Notes under the pieces: generated by a model
The model's input: only the letters and a program-made list of their open reading frames with translations
Databases searched by the model: none
What the model was told of the DNA's origin: nothing
Program-made: the position numbers and the translations under genes
In this document: positions 58,429-64,000 of the stretch, one piece after another
How positions within the stretch are numbered: position 1 is the stretch's first letter
Layout: every line of letters starts with the position of its first letter
DNA from: Egicoccus halophilus
Lineage (GTDB): Bacteria > Actinomycetota > Nitriliruptoria > Nitriliruptorales > Nitriliruptoraceae
Direction: 5' to 3'
Assembly: GCF_004300825.1 (NCBI RefSeq)
Contig: NZ_CP036250.1
Span: 868,001 to 932,000 of the forward strand
Length of the DNA: 64,000 nt

Positions 58429-58485
58429 TCAGGTGAGGAACTCGAGGACGGCGGCGGCGACGGCGCCGGGGGACTCGACCGGTGA
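58177..58485 (+). CDS. Possible small membrane protein running into the repeat array
   Basis: 102 aa if read to the first stop. GGAAGG lies 6 bases before the GTG. Residues 3-23 form one helix (TWFVAAATAVVSAAVLLVAT). Beyond residue 28 the frame reads the 60-bp repeat as three 20-residue units (SERSERDDGGGGWDRSGGAT). The 3' part overlaps the hydrolase on the other strand by 57 bp. The helix part may be real and the rest a result of repeat expansion. Confidence 0.4.
   Translation: MLTWFVAAATAVVSAAVLLVATLDEPLTSGERSERDDRGGGWDRSGGATSERSERDDGGGGWDRSGGATSERSERDDGGGGWDRSGEELEDGGGDGAGGLDR
58261..58440. repeat. Three-copy 60-bp tandem repeat
   Basis: Exact 60-bp period: 58261-58320, 58321-58380, 58381-58440. 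Core GCGAGCGGAGCGAGCGAGAC then GGGATCGATCAGGTG. Copies 2 and 3 are almost identical. The last copy contains the TGA stop of the hydrolase (58431-58429). Confidence 0.93.
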
Positions 58486-59199
58486 CCAGTGGCCGACGTC
58501 GGGCAGCACCTTGACGCGGCTGACCGGGATCGAGGCCTTGAGCTCCTCCGCCATGGCCAGCGGGGTGGAGCGGTCGTGGGCGCCCGTGACGACCAGCGTC
58601 GGCTGGCCGATCTCGTCGCGGCGGATCTTGGGGGCGTCGGCCAGGGCACGGCAGGACTTGGCGTAGCTCTGCGGCTCGTTGCGCAGGAACAGTTCGCGCA
58701 GCAGCCCGACGGTGCCGCCGTGCGTGGCGTGCGACTGGGGGGAGACGGCGCCCTCCAGCCAGGCGTCGACCAGCGGGTCGAGACCGTCCTTCTCCACCAG
58801 TTCGGCGCGCTCGCGGTAGGCGTCGGCGGTGGGGGGCTGGAAGTAGGAGATCCCGCCGACGAGCACGAGCTGGTCGCAGGTCTCGGGCGAGGTCTGGGCG
58901 AGGTGCTGGACGATCAGCGTGCCCAGCGAGTGGCCGACGAGCGTCACCGCGGGCAACTCGAGGTGGCGGATGAGCTTGTGCACGTCCTTGGCCCAGCCCT
59001 CCACGGAGAACTTGCCGCGGCCCTGGCTGCGGCCGTGACCGCGGAGGTCGAGGGCGATGCAGTGGTGGTGCTGCTTCATGGCCTGCATGACGCCGTGCCA
59101 GACGTTGGCGCTGCCGCCGAGACCGTGGACGAACACGACGGGTGGGCCCTCGCCGTAGCTGTTGTACTGGATGGTGTTGCCGTCGATGTCGGCGAACAT
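58429..59199 (-). CDS. Alpha/beta hydrolase
   Basis: 256 aa. VVFVHGLGGSANVWHGVMQA (oxyanion HG), nucleophile elbow VTLVGHSLGTLIVQHLA, acid in LVVTGAHDRSTPLAMA and His in DVGHWSPVESP. Typical of hydrolases or esterases near the DhlA/BpoC group. The C-terminal residues are encoded in the 60-bp repeat. ATG at 59199. Confidence 0.92.
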   Translation of the reverse strand: MFADIDGNTIQYNSYGEGPPVVFVHGLGGSANVWHGVMQAMKQHHHCIALDLRGHGRSQGRGKFSVEGWAKDVHKLIRHLELPAVTLVGHSLGTLIVQHLAQTSPETCDQLVLVGGISYFQPPTADAYRERAELVEKDGLDPLVDAWLEGAVSPQSHATHGGTVGLLRELFLRNEPQSYAKSCRALADAPKIRRDEIGQPTLVVTGAHDRSTPLAMAEELKASIPVSRVKVLPDVGHWSPVESPGAVAAAVLEFLT

Positions 59200-59425
59200 G
59201 GGCCGGTCCTTGGAGGTCGGGTGCCCTGGTCGCGGCGCCGCCTGGCGCGCGCCCGAGCGGGCGGGGATGCGGTCCGGCGGTGCCGGACCGTGGCGCCGGG
59301 TCGGGCGCCGATGGCGAGCGAAGCCTAATGGGGGACCGCCGTCGCCGTGATCGGCCCGCCCGCCCGCCCCGTCCGGACGCCGGTCACCGTGGCGGGTCGG
59401 ACCCCGCGACCCATCGCGGACGGCG

Positions 59426-59431
59426 TAGGGT
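59426..59431 (+). promoter_or_regulatory. -10 hexamer TAGGGT upstream of SRPBCC protein
   Basis: TAGGGT 36 bp before the ATG at 59468; GGCAGGAGG is the ribosome-binding site. Confidence 0.5.
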
Positions 59432-59467
59432 CCGAACCCCGGTCACGACCGGCAGGCAGGAGGTCCG

Positions 59468-59938
59468 ATGCGGCTCGAGGTGGTCCAGGACGTGGCGGCA
59501 CCCCGCGCCCGGGTCTGGGACGTGCTCACGACGTGGGAGCGCCAACCGGACTGGATGCTCGACGCCAAGGCGGTCGAGGTCCTCACGCCGGCGCGCGAGG
59601 GCGTGGGGGTGACCCTGCGCTGCCCCACCAACCTGCTCGGGGTGACCGTGCAGGACGTGATGCGGGTCACCGGCTGGGAGGCGCCGGGCTATCTCGAGGT
59701 CACCCACCTCGGCTCGATCATCACCGGGACGGGCGCGTTCGTGCTGACCCCGCTCGGCGAGGACGTCACCCGGGTGACCTGGTGGGAACAGATCGATCCG
59801 CCGCTGGGCCGGCTGGGCGAGTGGGGCGCCTCGACGCTCGTGCTGCCGGTGCTGCGACGCATCTTCGGGCGGAGTCTGGCCCGGCTGGCCGCGCTGGCCG
59901 AGTCGGACCCACCGGGCGCGGACGCGGCTGCGCGCTGA
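59468..59938 (+). CDS. SRPBCC/polyketide-cyclase-like lipid-binding protein
   Basis: 156 aa. START-like fold: EVVQDVAAPRARVWDVLTTW, WMLDAKAVEVLTPA, YLEVTHLGSIITGTGAFVL, VTRVTWWEQIDPPLG and a long C-terminal helix. Such proteins bind hydrophobic ligands; ligand unknown. Stand-alone gene. Confidence 0.85.
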   Translation: MRLEVVQDVAAPRARVWDVLTTWERQPDWMLDAKAVEVLTPAREGVGVTLRCPTNLLGVTVQDVMRVTGWEAPGYLEVTHLGSIITGTGAFVLTPLGEDVTRVTWWEQIDPPLGRLGEWGASTLVLPVLRRIFGRSLARLAALAESDPPGADAAAR

Positions 59939-60001
59939 CCGAACCGCACCACGCCGACGCTCCGGGACGGTGCCCGCCCGGAGCGTCGGACCGGGCGTCC
60001 G

Positions 60002-60538
60002 TCAGCTGCGCGTGGGGGCCGGCTCGTGCGGCAGGTGCGTGAGGTCGACGACCTCCCGGACGCCGTCGACGTCCGCGACCCGCTGCAGCAGTTCCCGCCG
60101 CTGGGTGTCGGTGTCGACCTGCCCCCGGACCTCCACCACGCCGTCACGGACGGTGGTGACGAGCTTGGCGGTCGCGGCGTCGGCCGGACCGATGGCCTGG
60201 GCGCGGACCCGTTCGTGCAGCTTCTCGTCGGAGGGGTCGCTCACCTCGGGCACGGCATCGATCGCCGCACCGACCGAACGCTGGGCGAGGTCGCGCCCCT
60301 GGTCGACGGCCTGCTCCTGCAGGTCCCGGCCGGTGGAGGAGGCGCGTTGTGCGAGCTCCGCCCGGCGGGCGTTGCCACGGTCCGGGTCGGCGAAGTAGGT
60401 CGCCACGGCGCCGAGCACGGCACCGATGGCGAGCCACAGCAGGCGGCCGGCCCAACCGGAACCGCCGCCGCCGTCGTCGTCGCGGTCGATCCCGAGGTCG
60501 TCGTCGGGAATGATCAGGGCGTGCTCGGCGTCGTGCAT
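60002..60538 (-). CDS. Membrane-anchored BON-domain protein
   Basis: 178 aa. Acidic N-terminus (IPDDDLGIDRDDDGGGGSG), one helix (LLWLAIGAVLGAVATYFADP), a heptad-like helical stretch (RGNARRAELAQRASSTGRDL) and a C-terminal BON domain (LVTTVRDGVVEVRGQVDTDT, LLQRVADVDGVREVVDLTHL). BON domains bind lipid. The helix plus RRAELAQ pattern is common in YtxH-like actinobacterial proteins. ATG at 60538. Confidence 0.85.
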   Translation of the reverse strand: MHDAEHALIIPDDDLGIDRDDDGGGGSGWAGRLLWLAIGAVLGAVATYFADPDRGNARRAELAQRASSTGRDLQEQAVDQGRDLAQRSVGAAIDAVPEVSDPSDEKLHERVRAQAIGPADAATAKLVTTVRDGVVEVRGQVDTDTQRRELLQRVADVDGVREVVDLTHLPHEPAPTRS

Positions 60539-60681
60539 CGTGGGTTCGGTCCTCCGTCGGGATGGCTGCCGTGGGAAACGGCGACACCGAGGCAAGCGGT
60601 CGGGTCGGCCGGACGCCACCGACGAACGATCAACCGCGCCGCTCGCGGTCGACGCGCCGACCGAGGGATCCGAGCGGGACG

Positions 60682-61164
60682 TCAGTCGCCGCCGAGGAAG
60701 CGCGTCAGCGCGCGGCGCAACGGCCCGGGCGCGGCCTCGTCGTAGCGGATCGCCAGACCGTCGTCGGCCTCGGGGACGTCGGGAGGCGTCGGATCGGGCG
60801 GGGAGGTGACGGCCAGCACGATCAGCGGATCGGGGGCCCGGTTGTCGATCCCGTGGACGGTGCCGGCACGGACGAGCAGGGCACCCATCGGGTCCAGGCC
60901 GATCTCGCCCTCGTCGGTCACGAACCACGATCGACCACCGACCACGGTGTAGCTCGTGTCGCGCTCGGGATCGTGCAGGACGCCGGTCGCCTGCTGTGGC
61001 TGCAGACACCACAGGTCGAGGGCGAGCCGCGGTGTCGCGAACACGCGCACGCGGGTGGCCGCTGCGTCGCGGAAGCGGACGTAGTCGCGCAGGTCGACCG
61101 GCAACACCGCGGGGTCGGCGGCCGGACCGGGCGTGTCGGGTGCATCGGGAGGCGTGGCGTCCAT
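60682..61164 (-). CDS. Cupin-fold protein
   Basis: 160 aa. Central beta region VRVFATPRLALDLWCLQPQQ, VLHDPERDTSYTVVGGRSWF, DPMGALLVRAGTVHGIDNRA is a cupin with a partly kept metal site (His in VLHD and VHGI). C-terminal DGLAIRYDEAAPG. Function unknown. The ATG at 61164 lies 6 bases after TACGAT, so the mRNA is probably leaderless. Confidence 0.75.
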   Translation of the reverse strand: MDATPPDAPDTPGPAADPAVLPVDLRDYVRFRDAAATRVRVFATPRLALDLWCLQPQQATGVLHDPERDTSYTVVGGRSWFVTDEGEIGLDPMGALLVRAGTVHGIDNRAPDPLIVLAVTSPPDPTPPDVPEADDGLAIRYDEAAPGPLRRALTRFLGGD

Positions 61165-61170
61165 GTGCCC

Positions 61171-61176
61171 ATCGTA
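61171..61176 (-). promoter_or_regulatory. -10 hexamer TACGAT, leaderless promoter of cupin gene
   Basis: TACGAT on the minus strand, then GGGCAC, then the ATG at 61164. Confidence 0.5.
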
Positions 61177-61194
61177 GGGGCGCGCGCGGGTCAC

Positions 61195-61200
61195 TAGGCT
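61195..61200 (+). promoter_or_regulatory. -10 hexamer TAGGCT upstream of pepA
   Basis: TAGGCT 36 bp before the GTG at 61237, with AGGAGAGCCC as ribosome-binding site; divergent from the cupin promoter. Confidence 0.5.
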
Positions 61201-61236
61201 CGCGCAGGCCGACCCCCGACCTGTCCAGGAGAGCCC

Positions 61237-62730
61237 GTGCCCCGCGTGGACGTCACCGCCGAACCACTCGCCAGCAGCGACGCCGCCCTGCTGGCCGTCG
61301 CCGCCTTCGCCGGCGAGGGCGACCAGGCGCCGCCCGTCCTGGCCGGTGCCGCCGCGCAACTCGGCGAGGCGCTGGGCGTCGACCTGACCGCCGAGCTGTC
61401 CGCCGTCGGCTTCCGGGCCGGCCCGGGTGAGCTGGCACGCGTGCCGACGCGGGGCGCGGTCGCCGCCGCGACGGTCGTCGTGGTCGGTCTCGGGCCGGTG
61501 GAGCGGGCCGGTACCGACCAGTTGCGCCGCGCCGCCGCGGCCGTCGCCGGCGCCGCCGAGCGGATCGAGTCCCTGGCCACCGACCTGCCAGGGGCCGTGA
61601 CCGACGCCGACGCCGGCGACGCGGTCGCCGCCGTCGTCGAAGGGTTGCTGCTCGGCAGCTACCGGTTCTCGGCCTACCGCTCGGCGCCCGCGGCCCACCA
61701 GCTCGAGTCGGTGACGTTGCAGGTCGCCGACGTCGAGGCGGCGCGCACGGCGGTGCACGAGGCCGAGGCCGTGGCGGGGGCGACCCGCTTCGCGCGCGAC
61801 CTGGTGAACACGCCGCCGCAGGACAAGCGCCCGCCGGCGCTGGCCGATCGGGTCGCGGAGGCCTTCGCGGGCACCGACGTCCGGGTCCGGATCCTCGACG
61901 AGCAGGCGCTGGTCGAGGGTGGCTACGGCGGCATCCTCGGGGTCGGGCGGGGGTCGTCGGAGCCGCCGCGGCTGGTGGAGCTCACCTACGAGCCCGACGG
62001 CGCCGAGCGCTCGGTGGCGCTGGTCGGCAAGGGCATCACCTTCGACACCGGGGGCATCTCGCTCAAGCCGTCCGAGTCGATGGAGACCATGAAGATGGAC
62101 ATGGCCGGGGCGGCCACGGTCGCCGCGGTCGTGCGTGCCGCCGCCGAACTGCGACTGCCGGTGAAGGTGACCGGTCTGCTGGCGCTGGCCGAGAACATGC
62201 CCTCGGGCACCGCGACCCGTGTCAGCGACGTGCTCACCATGAAGGGCGGGACCACCGTCGAGGTGATCAACACCGACGCCGAGGGCCGCCTGGTGCTCGG
62301 CGACGCGCTGGTGCACGCCTCAGAGCTGCAGCCCGACGCGATCGTGGACGTCGCGACGCTCACCGGTGCGGCGGTCGTCGCACTCGGTGAACGCATCGGC
62401 GTGCTGATGGCGTCCGACGACACGCTCGCCGAGCGACTGCTCGACGCGTCGGCCCACAGCGGCGAGCCGTTCTGGCGGCTGCCGCTGGCGAACGAGCAGT
62501 ACGGCGAGCGGCTCGAGGGTGCCATCGCCGACCTGCGCAACTCCGGCAGCCGCTCCGCCGGCACGATCTTCGCCGGGCTGTTCCTGCACCGGTTCGTCGG
62601 TGAGGGCATCCCGTGGGCCCACCTCGACATCGCCGGGGTCGCCTGGACCGACGAGGCGAGCGGCTACCACACCAAGGGGGCGACGGGCGTGCCGGTGCGG
62701 ACGCTGCTGCGCTGGTTGCGGGCCGGATGA
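61237..62730 (+). CDS. pepA: Leucyl aminopeptidase (M17)
   Basis: 497 aa. N-terminal macro-like domain (VVVVGLGPVERAGTDQLRRA), C-terminal peptidase with VALVGKGITFDTGGISLKPS (metal Lys, Asp), METMKMDMAGAATV, and the signature VEVINTDAEGRLVLGDALVH. Zn/Mn aminopeptidase forming hexamers in the cytosol. Also ARDLVNTPPQDKRPPALAD as in the family. Coupled by ATGA to the next gene. Confidence 0.96.
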   Translation: MPRVDVTAEPLASSDAALLAVAAFAGEGDQAPPVLAGAAAQLGEALGVDLTAELSAVGFRAGPGELARVPTRGAVAAATVVVVGLGPVERAGTDQLRRAAAAVAGAAERIESLATDLPGAVTDADAGDAVAAVVEGLLLGSYRFSAYRSAPAAHQLESVTLQVADVEAARTAVHEAEAVAGATRFARDLVNTPPQDKRPPALADRVAEAFAGTDVRVRILDEQALVEGGYGGILGVGRGSSEPPRLVELTYEPDGAERSVALVGKGITFDTGGISLKPSESMETMKMDMAGAATVAAVVRAAAELRLPVKVTGLLALAENMPSGTATRVSDVLTMKGGTTVEVINTDAEGRLVLGDALVHASELQPDAIVDVATLTGAAVVALGERIGVLMASDDTLAERLLDASAHSGEPFWRLPLANEQYGERLEGAIADLRNSGSRSAGTIFAGLFLHRFVGEGIPWAHLDIAGVAWTDEASGYHTKGATGVPVRTLLRWLRAG

Positions 62731-63629
62731 ACGCCGCGGCCGGTGCGGTGGGCGGGGGGTACGTGCTGCTCGTCAACGCCGCGGCGGGCAGCGCCCAGGA
62801 GTCGGCGGTCGACGCCGCCGGCGAGGTCCTGACCGGGGCCGGTGCCGAGGTCGAGGTCCGCGCCTGCGAGCGCGAGTCGGACGTCGACGGGGTGCTCGAC
62901 GACCTGGACGGGCGCACGCTGGTGGTGTGCGGCGGCGACGGGTCGTTGCACGTCGCGGTCGGCCGTCTGCACGCGACCGACCGACGCGACATCCCGGTCG
63001 GACTGCTGCCGTTGGGGACCGGGAACGACTTCGCCCGTGCCCTGGGCGTGCCGCTCGAGGACCCGGCGGCGGCGGCGCGCCACCTGCTCGCTGCCGTCCC
63101 ACGACCGATGGACCTGCTGGTCGAGGACGGCGGGCGCGCCTGTGTCAACGCCCTGCACCTGGGGCTCGGGGCGACGGCGGCGGCCAGGGCCGACGCCCTG
63201 AAGTCCTCGCTGTCCGGGCTCGCCTACCCCGTCGGTGCGCTGCTGGCCGGGGTGACCGAGACCAGCGAGCCGGTCGAGGTGGTGGTCGACGGCCGACGTC
63301 TCAGCGACGGGCCGACGTTGCTGGTCGCGGTCTGCAACGGCACCAGCTTCGGCGGAGGCGCCCGGGTCGCCCCGGACGCCGACCCGACCGACGGGCTCCT
63401 CGACGTGGTCGTGGTGCAGGCGACCGGGCCGCTCGAGCGGGCGGCCTTCGGCCTGGCGTTGCAGCGCGGCACCCATCTCGAGCGCGACGACGTGCTGCTC
63501 GCCCGTGGCCGCGAGGTCAGCGTGCAGGGGCACGACCTGCGTGACGACGTCGACGGGGAGCTCGGCGAGCCCAGCGACGCGCGACGGACCTGGCGGACCC
63601 ACGCCGGTGCCTGGCGCTACGTGGGATGA
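62727..63629 (+). CDS. Diacylglycerol kinase-type lipid kinase
   Basis: 300 aa. DAGK catalytic domain: VLLVNAAAGSAQESAV, TLVVCGGDGSLHVAVGRLHA (GGDGS) and IPVGLLPLGTGNDFARALGV. C-terminal GFGATAA-like segment (LHLGLGATAAARADALKSSL) and DGLLDVVVVQA. Phosphorylates a lipid (diacylglycerol or sphingoid-like). ATG inside the pepA stop. Confidence 0.9.
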   Translation: MNAAAGAVGGGYVLLVNAAAGSAQESAVDAAGEVLTGAGAEVEVRACERESDVDGVLDDLDGRTLVVCGGDGSLHVAVGRLHATDRRDIPVGLLPLGTGNDFARALGVPLEDPAAAARHLLAAVPRPMDLLVEDGGRACVNALHLGLGATAAARADALKSSLSGLAYPVGALLAGVTETSEPVEVVVDGRRLSDGPTLLVAVCNGTSFGGGARVAPDADPTDGLLDVVVVQATGPLERAAFGLALQRGTHLERDDVLLARGREVSVQGHDLRDDVDGELGEPSDARRTWRTHAGAWRYVG

Positions 63630-63674
63630 CCGGCCCCGGACACGTGCCGACGCGAGCCGACGCGCGGCGCGTGG

Positions 63675-64000
63675 TCAGGCCGTGGTGGCGGCGGTGGTGC
63701 GCTGGACCTTGGCCAGGAAACGCTCGCGGTCGACGAGCACGCGGCGATGGCGGATCCGGGCCACCGGCTCGCCCTCGTCCTCGACCAGGACGTTGAACTC
63801 GAGGCGGCGCCCGTGGTGCCCGATCAGGGTCGCGCTGGCGCGGACGGTGCGCCCCACGGGGGTGGCACGCAGGTGCTCGACCTCGGCCCAGGCGCCCACC
63901 GAGGTCTGCCCCTCGGGCAGGTCCTCGCAGATGGCCTGCACGCAGGCGCTCTCGGCCAGCGCCAGCAGCGCCGGCGTCCCGAGCAGCGGGACGTCGCCGG
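63675..64000 (-). CDS. FlK-like thioesterase-family protein (5' end outside window)
   Basis: The frame runs through the window edge; an internal GTG at 63941 would cut the domain. Visible: GDVPLLGTPALLALAESACV, DLPEGQTSVGAWAEVEHL, ATPVGRTVRASATL, GRRLEFNVLVEDEGEPVAR and a basic C-terminus. This is the hot-dog fold of FlK-type thioesterases, in which Thr/Glu/His act; the EGQTSVG and EHL blocks are kept. Substrate unknown. Confidence 0.82.
   Translation of the reverse strand, partial: GDVPLLGTPALLALAESACVQAICEDLPEGQTSVGAWAEVEHLRATPVGRTVRASATLIGHHGRRLEFNVLVEDEGEPVARIRHRRVLVDRERFLAKVQRTTAATTA

Overview
The window is very GC-rich, has many GTG starts and almost no non-coding space. It reads as a chromosomal segment of a high-GC Actinomycetota. 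Support comes from a mycothiol-type LmbE amidase/deacetylase, a mycothiol-type DinB/MDMPI protein, a DUF385-like split-barrel protein, GlpX as fructose bisphosphatase, a SenX3/RegX3-like two-component pair, GTTCACC-type PHO boxes and leaderless promoters. A deep-branching group such as Nitriliruptoria would fit, but that is a guess. I see no rRNA, tRNA, CRISPR array, integrase or transposase.

Layout. 1-2.5 kb: a TetR regulator (cut by the window edge) and a DrrAB-type exporter, then a three-copy 120-bp tandem repeat. 2.9-9.1 kb: SirB1-like protein, crotonase, GlpX, a degenerate Ppx/GppA-like protein and a secreted choice-of-anchor I-type protein. 9.3-12 kb: NCS2 purine permease coupled to an MFS exporter. 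12-14.7 kb: arsenic locus 1 (ArsC, an ArsR-ArsC fusion, ArsR, ArsI/CadI and a 61-aa Cys-tailed protein) with three palindromic operators. 15.7-23.8 kb: phosphate block with pstS-pstC-pstA on one strand, pstB on the other under its own PHO box, two PhoU proteins and a response regulator/kinase pair. 23.9-25.9 kb: arsenic locus 2 (ArsR, ACR3, small CCGG protein). 26 kb: endonuclease III.

26.7-30.5 kb is a K+ uptake operon read leftwards: two TrkA-type RCK proteins, a 45-aa one-helix protein, TrkH and a two-helix protein with an external domain. The last three genes occur again, without TrkA, at 34.9-37.2 kb. This duplicated three-gene cassette is the most interesting unit here. Between the copies lie ispH, rnd, an LmbE-type hydrolase, a flavin reductase and a YjbQ protein. 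37.3-43.1 kb: upp, a BMP-type lipoprotein with heptapeptide repeats, pyruvate kinase and a four-gene operon ending in an alkyltransferase-like protein. 43.1-48.2 kb: NUDIX protein, then a polyphosphate operon (ppk1, SixA-like phosphatase, ppx). 48.4-50.8 kb: two tandem 7Fe ferredoxins, a methyltransferase and a second crotonase. 51-54.8 kb: a MocR-type regulator, a non-coding stretch with a T-tailed terminator and paired inverted repeats, HppD and a 2Fe-2S protein. 54.9-64 kb: CoA-binding protein, CapA-like lipoprotein, FolP with a glycosyltransferase, a 60-bp triple repeat, alpha/beta hydrolase, SRPBCC, BON and cupin proteins, PepA, a diacylglycerol-kinase-type protein and a truncated thioesterase.

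Three themes run through it: phosphate (pst, PhoU, RegX3-like, Ppk/Ppx and the Ppx-like orphan), arsenic (two loci; arsenate is a phosphate analogue) and potassium (two TrkH cassettes). Many promoters show a TAnnnT -10 hexamer, and several put the start codon 6-8 bases after it, as in leaderless mRNAs.
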